Assembly: GCF_900142955.1 (NCBI RefSeq)
Contig: NZ_FRCP01000007.1
Location: forward strand, 294,104-358,103
Source: Anaerosporobacter mobilis DSM 15930
GTDB taxonomy: Bacteria; Bacillota; Clostridia; Lachnospirales; Lachnospiraceae
Length of the DNA: 64,000 bases
Direction of reading: 5' to 3'
Each line of letters begins with the position of its first letter. Positions within the stretch are counted from its first letter, which is position 1. Of the stretch, positions 37,963 through 46,300 are shown piece by piece. The position numbers were made by a program, and so were the translations under genes. The notes under the pieces are model-generated. The model searched no databases. It was not told the DNA's origin and worked only from the letters and a program-made list of their open reading frames with translations.

Positions 37963-38019
37963 ACAGGCCATCGTACTAAGATTGGTAATTTTACCATAAT
38001 TCTTAACACGACAGCCTGT
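37963..38019 (-). terminator. long structured hairpin after pyk
   Basis: ACAGGC, TCGT, TAAG and GGTA arms on the minus strand pair in order with TACC, CTTA, ACGA and GCCTGT around an AAAT loop, with small internal loops between the arms. It lies 64 bases past the pyk stop. No T-run follows directly, so it may act by stabilising the 3' end. Confidence 0.5.
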
Positions 38020-38082
38020 CTACATTTTACTTATTTATTTATATCAACTATACTATCTTAGTATTAACCAGTTGGATAATAA

Positions 38083-39507
38083 TTAATCTTCGATAATAAC
38101 CGCTTTGATCATGTTAGTAACACCAGTTTTACTTGTTGGTACACCTGCTGTTAAAATCATAATATCGTCTTTTTCAACGAAGCCTCTTGCTTTTACATCA
38201 GCTACAGCATTATCTAAAAGAGAATCAGTCGAATTAACTTCATTAACTTTAACTGGAACTACTCCCCAGAATAATTGCATTTTTCTTAATGTATTGTCAA
38301 GTGGTGATAAACCTAATATAATTGATTGAGGTTTTAATTTTGAAACTAAACGTGCAGTATAACCTGAGAAACTTGAAGCAGCGATAACTTTAGCATTTAA
38401 GCTGCTAGCAGTTGCTACTGCTGAATAGCAGATACCACTTGATACGCTCTTACTTCTATGAAGACTGTTCATATCAAGAATTCCATCATAATCAAGGTGC
38501 GATTCAGTTTCTACAGCGATGCTTACCATTGTTTGTAACGCTTCAACAGGATATTTACCCATTGCAGTTTCACCAGATAACATGATTGCATCTGTACCAT
38601 CATAGATTGCGTTAGCAACGTCAGTTACTTCTGCTCTTGTTGGTCTTGGGTTACGAATCATTGAATCTAACATTTGAGTTGCTGTAATAACTGGCTTATA
38701 TGCATCATTACATTTTTGGATAATCATCTTTTGGATAAATGGAACTTCAGCTGCAGGAATTTCTACACCCATGTCGCCACGTGCAACCATGATACCATCT
38801 GATTCTTCAATAATTTCATCGATGTTTTGAATACCTTCTTCATTCTCAATTTTAGAGATGATTGCCATATCAGAGTTTGCGTCATTTAAAACTTTACGAA
38901 TTTCTCTTACTGCATCTGCATTACGTACGAATGAAGCTGCTACAAAATCTAATCCTTGTTTTACACCGAAGATGATATCTTCTCTGTCTTTTTCTGTAAT
39001 TCCTGGTAATTTAACACTTACGCCAGGAACGTTAACACCTTTACGGCTTCCTAATAGACCACCATTAGTTACTTTACAGAAGATTTCTTTATCAGCAACT
39101 TTTTGTACAGTAAGTCCAATTAAACCGTCATCGATAAGAATGGTATCACCTTCTTTAACGTCTTCTGGTAGTTGAGTATAAGTAATAGAAACTTTGTTCG
39201 CATCGCCTTCAATTTCTTCAGTAGTTAATACGAAATCTTGTCCTTCTTGTAATTGTACTTTCTCATCATTAACTAACATACCAGTTCTGATTTCAGGTCC
39301 CTTGGTGTCTAATAATATTGCGATTGGTAAACCAAGTTCTTCTCTAACTTGTTTAATCATGTTGATTCTGTTTAAGTGTTCTTCATGATCACCATGTGAA
39401 AAGTTTAATCTGGCAATATCCATACCGTTCTTTGCTAAAGCACGGATATTCTCGATATTGTCCATATTTGGTCCCATCGTACATACTATTTTCGTCTTTT
39501 TGTTCAT
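38083..39507 (-). CDS. pyk: pyruvate kinase
   Basis: This enzyme of about 474 residues transfers phosphate from PEP to ADP in the last step of glycolysis. It opens KKTKIVCTMGPNMDN, then has the K+/substrate motif ARLNFSHG, the metal site MVARGDMGVEIP, and TQMLDSM in the active site. It is the short form without the extra C-terminal PEP-utiliser-like domain found in many Bacilli. The start is among three close codons (ATG 39519, 39510 or 39507) after AGGATGG; I chose 39507. It is flanked by non-coding gaps on both sides. Confidence 0.97.
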   Translation of the reverse strand: MNKKTKIVCTMGPNMDNIENIRALAKNGMDIARLNFSHGDHEEHLNRINMIKQVREELGLPIAILLDTKGPEIRTGMLVNDEKVQLQEGQDFVLTTEEIEGDANKVSITYTQLPEDVKEGDTILIDDGLIGLTVQKVADKEIFCKVTNGGLLGSRKGVNVPGVSVKLPGITEKDREDIIFGVKQGLDFVAASFVRNADAVREIRKVLNDANSDMAIISKIENEEGIQNIDEIIEESDGIMVARGDMGVEIPAAEVPFIQKMIIQKCNDAYKPVITATQMLDSMIRNPRPTRAEVTDVANAIYDGTDAIMLSGETAMGKYPVEALQTMVSIAVETESHLDYDGILDMNSLHRSKSVSSGICYSAVATASSLNAKVIAASSFSGYTARLVSKLKPQSIILGLSPLDNTLRKMQLFWGVVPVKVNEVNSTDSLLDNAVADVKARGFVEKDDIMILTAGVPTSKTGVTNMIKAVIIED

Positions 39508-39619
39508 CATTTTTACCATCCTATTCTAATTACATATATAGTTACTACGCACACAATACATATCATTATGTACCTAGGTTCTCACAATTTTATTTTCTAA
39601 CTACCCATTCTCGCCAATA

Positions 39620-40489
39620 TTATTTTTTAACATGAGTATGCGTAAAAAGGTGTTCCATGCAATATTCGTAATTACCATCGCATTTGGAACAAAAACGAAA
39701 TTCTAGATTTTCATCATCTTTTTCCGTTCTACCACAAACTGCACATTTATGTCTAGTAATAGTTTTTGAACGATTCACCTGTTTTTGATAGGTTCTTCTA
39801 CGTTTCTGTGCTGCTGGTGATATTCTTCTGTAATTTCTAGTTGCAAGAAAGAAAATTACAAAGTTCAGCAATGCTACTATTATTGAGATTGCCATTGCTA
39901 AATAAAAATTTCTATAAAATGGATTTGTAGCTGAAATAGCATATCGAACATACTTAAATATATCATAACCTATTATTGCTGCATAAATATATGCTAAATG
40001 TTTTACCTTAACTGGTAACACAAAGAATAATAGAAACTGTACGTTCGGAAAAATCGCAGCAAAAGCAAAGAACATGGAACGATTAATAAAAGTAAGTCCC
40101 ATTGGATAGCTTCCGCCAACAATAAAATAAAGTATTACTGCTGCTACAATATTAAACAAAATACCTGATAAATAATATAGATTAAATCGAAATGCTCCCC
40201 AAGCATTCTCTAAGGAACGCCCAATCATATAATATAGATACATCTCTATTGCAAAGAAAAAGATACCAAGACCACCACTTAAAGTTGCTGGGTAAATGAT
40301 GAATGTAACGAGCCTCCAAATTTGACCTTGGAACACTTTACCGATATCCAAACTTAGATATGCATCATAAAAATATGGATTGATTAGATATACTAACGCA
40401 CCTAAAACATAAAGTGTTATTATATATTTCATCAAATCATGAATCGCATAACGACCGAATTTTTTCTCTAACTTATTGATAAACTTCAT
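39620..40489 (-). CDS. rhomboid-like membrane protein with a C-terminal zinc ribbon
   Basis: This 289-residue protein has about six membrane segments (about 20-220). The phrase GQIWRLVTFIIYP at about 55-68 is like the entry loop of rhomboid proteases and Derlins. The catalytic GxSG Ser and later His are not evident: the matching region reads LTFINRSMFFAFAAIFP. It may therefore be an inactive, Derlin-like member. The tail (about 225-289) is basic and then has two C-x-x-C pairs (CAVCGR and CSKCDG) with further Cys and His residues, making a cytosolic zinc ribbon. It lies upstream of pyk. Confidence 0.7.
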   Translation of the reverse strand: MKFINKLEKKFGRYAIHDLMKYIITLYVLGALVYLINPYFYDAYLSLDIGKVFQGQIWRLVTFIIYPATLSGGLGIFFFAIEMYLYYMIGRSLENAWGAFRFNLYYLSGILFNIVAAVILYFIVGGSYPMGLTFINRSMFFAFAAIFPNVQFLLFFVLPVKVKHLAYIYAAIIGYDIFKYVRYAISATNPFYRNFYLAMAISIIVALLNFVIFFLATRNYRRISPAAQKRRRTYQKQVNRSKTITRHKCAVCGRTEKDDENLEFRFCSKCDGNYEYCMEHLFTHTHVKK

Positions 40490-40762
40490 CTAACACACCT
40501 CTTTATTAGAATTGACTACTCTACGTAATCTAGGATAAGAATAACTAAGATTCTGTTTTAAGTCAATAAAAATTAGAAAATTCACAGAATTTTGATAAAT
40601 CCTTTACCCTATTATAATAATTGTACTCATTACTTCCAAAAAAACTTTGCTTTCTTGGAATAAGATACTTGAGGTTATACCTTAATCTAATATACTTCTA
40701 TCAAACATTAGAATAGGATTGTCATATTACAGCATACGACAACCCCAAATAATTAAAATCAC

Positions 40763-41698
40763 TTAGAATAAATCTTTTTTTGCTAAAATGTATGCCACCA
40801 ATGCTGTCAATACAAATGCACCTGCTGTTACAATGTAGAATCCATACTTTGCTTCCATTCCTGGTATATTAACAAAGTTCATTCCAAAAAAACTAGAAAT
40901 CATTGTGGGAATGGATAATACAATTGTAACTGTAGCTAAGAATTTCATAACAATGTTAAGATTATTTGAAATAACCGATGCAAACGCATCCATTGTTCCA
41001 CTTAAAATTCCGCTGTATATATTAGCCATTTCAATTGCTTGTTTATTCTCAATAATAACATCTTCAAGCAAATCAGTATCTTCTGGATACTGCTTTATAT
41101 TCTCAGTTTTTAGTAATTTTTCGAGTACAACTTCATTCGCACGTAAGGAAGTCGTGAAGTAAACTAAGCTCTTCTCTAATTCTAGAAGTTCGATTAGTTC
41201 GCGATTCTTCGTTGAGGCATGTAACTTCTTCTCAACTTCTTCACTCTTGCGGTCAATCACACGAAGATACTGAAGATACGCACTTGCATTCTTATATAGA
41301 ATCTGCAAGATGAATCTTGTTTTTTTGAAGGTGAAGAAATCTCTTACTCTCCCATCCATAAAGCTCTTCAGAATCGGAGTTTCTTCAAGACAGATTGTAA
41401 TAATAGCCCCTTTTGTTAATAGAATTGCCAACGGGATCGTTACATATCGATTATTCTTGTTCCTTTCTTCTAACGTAGGGATATCAACAAGAATTAGCGT
41501 ATATGCATCCTCAACCTCGATTCTTGAACGCTCTTCTTCATCTAAAGGAGCTCTTAAATCGTTAATATCAACCTGATATCGATCCGACACCTGTAGCAAT
41601 TCCGTCGCAGTAGGATTTGTTAATGCAATCCAACAACCTTCCTCAAAATCGTTGATTTGACGCAGTCCATCGTCATATGTTTTGTATACTTCAATCAT
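40763..41698 (-). CDS. corA: CorA family magnesium/divalent cation channel
   Basis: This 311-residue protein has the CorA layout: N-terminal cytoplasmic alpha/beta domain, a long stalk helix (about 130-240) and two C-terminal membrane segments. The GMN selectivity motif is present in FFGMNFVNIPGM near residue 272. AGGAG lies about 6 bases before ATG 41698. It is expressed from its own promoter about 240 bases upstream, and its leader contains a short reading frame and a hairpin described below. CorA pentamers import Mg2+; Co2+/Ni2+ or Zn2+ selectivity cannot be told. Confidence 0.92.
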   Translation of the reverse strand: MIEVYKTYDDGLRQINDFEEGCWIALTNPTATELLQVSDRYQVDINDLRAPLDEEERSRIEVEDAYTLILVDIPTLEERNKNNRYVTIPLAILLTKGAIITICLEETPILKSFMDGRVRDFFTFKKTRFILQILYKNASAYLQYLRVIDRKSEEVEKKLHASTKNRELIELLELEKSLVYFTTSLRANEVVLEKLLKTENIKQYPEDTDLLEDVIIENKQAIEMANIYSGILSGTMDAFASVISNNLNIVMKFLATVTIVLSIPTMISSFFGMNFVNIPGMEAKYGFYIVTAGAFVLTALVAYILAKKDLF

Positions 41699-41713
41699 AG
41701 TCCGCTCCTATCT

Positions 41714-41799
41714 ACTTCCTTTAGGATACTAGACAAAAAGCATACAAGAAAAATGGTATTTTGTTTTAGTGACTGTTATCTATGTATCCTAACGGAAGT
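41714..41799 (-). promoter_or_regulatory. inverted repeat in the corA leader
   Basis: Sixteen bases at 41784-41799 pair with 41714-41729 in 15 of 16 positions (one internal mismatch), around a 54-base loop. On the RNA, the 5' arm lies within codons 31-36 of the upstream reading frame at 41776-41889, and the 3' arm ends just before the corA ribosome site. A ribosome finishing the upstream frame would cover the 5' arm. The pairing is seen; regulation is inferred. Confidence 0.6.
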
Positions 41800-41889
41800 G
41801 CGATTATATTTAATTTTCATGTTACCTTGTCCAAATAATAATGCCGTATGATGAATATTTTGCCGGCGACTACTCGGTCCACTTTCCAT
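41776..41889 (-). CDS. 37-residue upstream open reading frame in the corA leader
   Basis: The frame starts at ATG 41889 with GAAAGGA about 10 bases before it, and ends with TAA at 41778-41776, 77 bases before the corA start. The peptide is basic and hydrophilic, beginning MESGPSSRRQNIHH and ending SVRIHR; it has no membrane segment. Two things support it: the ribosome site and the fact that its last codons form one arm of a hairpin. It could be a leader peptide that controls corA, as MgtL does in Salmonella, or a stand-alone small protein. There is no sequence similarity that I can name. Confidence 0.45.
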   Translation of the reverse strand: MESGPSSRRQNIHHTALLFGQGNMKIKYNRTSVRIHR

Positions 41890-41944
41890 ATAATCCACAT
41901 CCTTTCTTTTGATAACAGTTTACACTGTGTTTCTAACCACATTT

Positions 41945-41973
41945 ATTATATGTGTAACATTACCGTTTGTCAA
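41945..41973 (-). promoter_or_regulatory. consensus sigma-A promoter of corA
   Basis: On the minus strand TTGACA (41968-41973), a 17-base spacer and TATAAT (41945-41950) match the consensus exactly. Transcription should start near 41938, giving corA a leader of about 240 bases. The rest of the gap to 42112 shows no gene. Confidence 0.85.
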
Positions 41974-42112
41974 ACACTTTAAAAATAAATTATTTACCAT
42001 ATCGTTCCATGTTATCATTTGAAAGTTTATACGTGGTTTACATATTAATATGAAGTGGTTAGTCATTTTACTTATTATTCTAACTTTTTCACATAATTAT
42101 GACATCTACTTT

Positions 42113-42161
42113 GCGAAAATAAAAGCTATCGATTTCTGTTACCTAGTGAACTCGACAGCTT
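42113..42161 (-). terminator. terminator of the LysM protein gene
   Basis: On the minus strand AAGCT-TCGA (within 42152-42161) pairs with TCGA-AGCTT (42123-42132), one mismatch each side, followed by TTATTTT. It starts 11 bases past the stop. Confidence 0.75.
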
Positions 42162-42171
42162 ATATTCTTTA

Positions 42172-42957
42172 TTATTCGTTGATTTCTTCCTCTTCTCTTG
42201 GTCTTTTATCTGGTATATTAATTGTCATACCTGGTTTTAATAATACTGTTGACATATTATTGTTCTCAATAAAGTCTTCTAAATCAATATCAAACTTATC
42301 AAGTATATCTTTTAATGTCTCGGCATCTTTAATTATATAAGTAATTAGATTATTATTTGGTGCCGTAGGGATACTAGGTTGTTGCGGTGTTCCAGGTATA
42401 CCAGTCATTCCTGTAGTTCCAGTCATTCCAGTCATTCCTGTTCTACTAGGCATTCCAGTCATTCCTGTAGTTCCAGTCATCCCAGTCATTCCTGTTCTAC
42501 TAGGCATTCCAGTCATTCCTGTAGTTCCAGTCATTCCTGTCATTCCTGTTCTATTAGGCATTCCATTCATTCCTGTAGTTCCAGTCATCCCAGTCATTCC
42601 TGTTCTACTAGGCATTCCAGTCATTCCTGTAGTTCCAGTTATTCCTGTTCTACCAGTCATTCCAGTCATCCCAGTCATTCCATTTTCAACAGGCATTCCA
42701 TTCACTCCAGGCATATCAGACATTTCTGGCATTTCTGGAACACAAGGTGCATTTCCCGTACAGATGTTACCAATACCACCCATGTTTGATATAGGAACAC
42801 AAATTTCATCGCCAACTTGTAAATTATATACATCTACATAAGGATTTGAACGCATAATTAAAGCTAATGGTATATTATACATTCTGCTAATAGCATACAA
42901 AGAATCCCCTTTCTTAATAACGTGAACTATCCCTCTACAAAAATCAAAATTCCTCAT
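42172..42957 (-). CDS. LysM protein with collagen-like Gly-X-Thr repeats
   Basis: This 261-residue protein has three parts. Residues 10-56 are a LysM domain (IVHVIKKGDSLYAISRMYN to GDEICVPI). Residues 92-190 are Gly-X-Y triplets, mostly G-M-T, arranged in an 18-residue unit ending MPSRT or MPNRT that recurs four to five times. Residues 204-250 are a second, diverged LysM-like domain (ITYIIKDAETLKDILDKF). There is no signal peptide, so it may be a spore-coat or spore-wall protein like SafA or the BclA-type collagen-like proteins; this is inference. AAAGGAT precedes ATG 42957. It has its own terminator. Confidence 0.8.
   Translation of the reverse strand: MRNFDFCRGIVHVIKKGDSLYAISRMYNIPLALIMRSNPYVDVYNLQVGDEICVPISNMGGIGNICTGNAPCVPEMPEMSDMPGVNGMPVENGMTGMTGMTGRTGITGTTGMTGMPSRTGMTGMTGTTGMNGMPNRTGMTGMTGTTGMTGMPSRTGMTGMTGTTGMTGMPSRTGMTGMTGTTGMTGIPGTPQQPSIPTAPNNNLITYIIKDAETLKDILDKFDIDLEDFIENNNMSTVLLKPGMTINIPDKRPREEEEINE
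42388..42684 (-). repeat. 54-bp tandem repeat coding for Gly-Met-Thr triplets
   Basis: The repeat region of the LysM gene is made of 54-base units coding 18 residues, with a few base changes per copy and one shortened or diverged end copy. High identity between copies suggests recent expansion and likely length variation between strains. Confidence 0.8.
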
Positions 42958-43107
42958 TCTTGCCTATCCTTTCTTACATATAAATATTCATAAAGCTTAT
43001 ACAGTACTAATATATTCAAAAGCCTGAAAGAATGTGTATAATTTGAATAATGTTATGTGAGCTTGGCAATGGTTTTCTTCATATTAAAATGTTGTTTACA
43101 AAATAAG

Positions 43108-43136
43108 TTGAAGAATTCGTTTCTTTGTCGTATAAT
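43108..43136 (+). promoter_or_regulatory. sigma-A-type promoter of the activase gene
   Basis: TTGAAG (43108-43113), a 17-base spacer, and TATAAT (43131-43136) make a strong promoter. It would start transcription near 43143, about 180 bases before the coding start at 43324. Confidence 0.75.
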
Positions 43137-43142
43137 AGTCAT

Positions 43143-43323
43143 GATTATCGGAATATTTAATCAACTTAGTTATAGGAATAGATATTCTTTTAATCAATAT
43201 TATGTGTATACAACTTTCTAATAGGAAGGAAGTTCTAATATTGTAAGGCTGACGCGCGGTACGTATCACGAACGCCAAGGCATTCTTTAATAATCGAGGA
43301 GGGACAGCGTAAGCTGGTTACAA
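43143..43323 (+). promoter_or_regulatory. 180-base leader with a hairpin between ribosome site and start codon
   Basis: The ribosome site GAGGAGGG lies about 20 bases before the ATG, which is too far. Between them CAGC-GTAA-GCTG forms a small hairpin with a GNRA loop; if folded, the effective spacing falls to about 8 bases. Upstream lies a GC-richer block (about 43244-43282) that could also fold. No known riboswitch was recognised. Confidence 0.5.
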
Positions 43324-46300
43324 ATGAACAATACAATTTATACTCTCGGTATTGATATCGGTTCAACAACTGTTAAAATCGCAGTTCTTGATGATCATCA
43401 TACCATTTTATTTTCTGACTACGAACGGCATTATGCGAATATTCAAGAAACATTACATACGCTTTTAACGAAAGCATATAACGAATTAGGCAACTGTTCT
43501 ATAGCTCCTGTAATCACAGGATCAGGTGGTCTTACGTTATCAAAGCATCTTGATGTTCCATTTGTTCAGGAGGTTGTTGCGGTATCCACTGCATTACAAA
43601 ACTACGCGCCTCAAACTGATGTCGCAATTGAGCTTGGCGGAGAAGACGCTAAAATTATATATTTCACAAACGGTATCGATCAAAGAATGAACGGAATCTG
43701 TGCTGGTGGTACTGGTTCTTTCATAGATCAAATGGCAACATTATTAAAAACCGATGCGATAGGATTGAATGAATATGCGAAAGATTATAAAGCAATCTAT
43801 CCTATCGCTGCTAGATGTGGTGTCTTTGCTAAATCAGATATTCAACCTTTGATTAATGAAGGTGCAACGAAACAAGATTTATCCGCTTCTATTTTCCAAG
43901 CAGTTGTTAATCAGACAATCAGTGGTCTTGCTTGTGGTAAACCAATCCGTGGAAACATTGCATTCCTTGGTGGCCCACTACACTTCTTAACCGAATTGAA
44001 AAACGCTTTCATTCGAACTTTAAATCTTACACCAGAAAACACAATTGCACCGGATAATTCTCATCTATTTGCCGCTATTGGTTCTGCACTAAGTAGCAAA
44101 CTCGATGGTCTTACGACAATTGAAAAGATGTTAACAAAACTTTCTTCAAAGATACAAATGGAATTTGAAGTTTCCCGTATGGAGCCATTATTCAACAATG
44201 AAGAAGAATATAATGATTACACAACACGTCATGCTGAACATACCGTGTTAAAGGCAGACCTTAAAACATATGAAGGGGACTGTTTCTTAGGTATTGATGC
44301 AGGTTCTACAACAACCAAAGTGGCATTAGTAGGTGAAGATGGCTCACTGTTATATTCCTTCTATAGTAATAATAATGGTAGCCCTTTGAAGACAACAATC
44401 AAAGCAATCAAAGAGATCTATACGATTTTACCTGACAGTGCTAAGATTGTACGTTCTTGTTCTACGGGATATGGTGAAGCACTTATTAAGGCAGCTTTAT
44501 TATTAGATGACGGTGAAGTAGAGACCGTATCACATTATTACGCAGCGGCATTCTTTGAACCTAGTGTGGATTGTATCATCGATATCGGTGGACAAGATAT
44601 GAAATGTATCAAAATCAAAAATCAAACCGTAGATAGTGTACAATTAAATGAAGCTTGTTCTTCCGGTTGTGGCTCTTTCATTGAGACATTCGCCAAATCA
44701 CTTAACTATGAGGTAGCTGACTTTGCTAAAGTTGCTTTATTTGCTAAGCACCCAATTGATCTTGGTTCAAGGTGTACCGTATTCATGAATTCCAAGGTTA
44801 AGCAAGCGCAAAAAGAAGGTGCTGGAGTTGATGATATCTCAGCTGGTCTAGCTTATTCTGTAATTAAGAATGCATTGTATAAGGTTATTAAACTATCCGA
44901 TCCAAAGGACCTTGGAAAGAATGTAGTTGTTCAAGGTGGTACATTCTATAATGATGCTGTTTTACGAAGCTTTGAAAAGATTCTTGGACGTGAAGTAGTA
45001 CGTCCTGACATTTCAGGTATTATGGGTGCTTTTGGTGCTGCGTTAATTGCTAGAGAGCGATATACTGAGGGTTCTGAAACAACAATGCTTTCCATTGATA
45101 AAATCAATTCTTTGAAATTCGAGACTTCTATGGCTCGTTGTAAAGGTTGTACGAATAGTTGTCTACTAACAATTAATCGCTTTACTGGTGGAAGACAATT
45201 TATATCTGGTAATCGTTGTGAACGAGGTCTAGGTAAGGCAAAGAATAAAGACAATATTCCTAATCTATTCGAATATAAGCTAGAGCGAATGTTTAATTAC
45301 ACTCCTCTTGAACAAGATAAGGCATACCGTGGAACTGTTGGGATTCCTAGGGTGTTAAATCAATACGAGAACTATCCATATTGGTTTACTTTCTTTTCAG
45401 AACTTGGGTTCCGGGTTATCTTATCACCAGATTCAACACATAAGATGTATGAATTAGGCATCGAATCTATACCAAGTGAATCGGAATGTTATCCTGCTAA
45501 GCTTGCACATGGCCATGTTATGTGGTTAATTAAACAAGGTATTGATTATATCTTCTATCCTTGTGTTTTCTATGAACGAAATGAAGTACCAGGTGCTAAT
45601 AATCACTATAACTGCCCAATCGTTACTTCATATGGTGAAAACATTAAGAATAATGTAGACGAACTTAATGGAGATTCCATCTTCTATCAGAATCCTTTCT
45701 TAGCATTTACATCAGAAGAGATTCTAACCAAACGACTAATTGAAGTATTTAAAGAAAGTCATAACATACCTGCTAGTGAAATTAAAGCTGCTGCTCACGC
45801 TGCATGGACTGAATTATGCCAAGCTAAAAAAGATATTGAGAAAAAAGGTGAAGAAACAATTGCTTATCTTAATGAGACAGGAAGAAAAGGTATTGTATTG
45901 GCTGGACGTCCTTACCATATTGATCCTGAAATCAATCATGGTATTCCAGAATTAATTACCTCGTACGGTGTTGCTGTACTTACTGAAGATAGTATAAGCC
46001 ATCTTGGCAAAATAGAACGTCCTCTTATCGTTATGGACCAATGGATGTATCATTCCAGACTCTATGCCGCTGCCGCTTATGTTAAGACCATGCCAAATCT
46101 AGAATTAATTCAGCTTAACTCTTTTGGATGTGGTCTTGATGCAGTTACAACAGATCAAGTTAGTGATATCTTGACTGATGCAGGCAAGATTTATACAGTT
46201 CTTAAGATTGACGAAGTTAATAACTTAGGAGCAGCTAGAATACGTATCCGCTCGCTGTTATCAGCTGTTCGTGACCGTGAAAAGAAACATCTAGATTTAG

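Noticed and set aside
41699..41940. M-box (Mg2+) riboswitch before corA
   Set aside because: The conserved M-box core elements and loop order were not found in the leader; a short reading frame plus hairpin explains it better.
42388..42684. CRISPR array
   Set aside because: The repeats are in frame inside a coding gene and have no spacers.
42379..42789. 136-codon Ser/His/Cys-rich open frame on the plus strand
   Set aside because: It is antisense to the Gly-Met-Thr repeat of the LysM gene and has no start signals.
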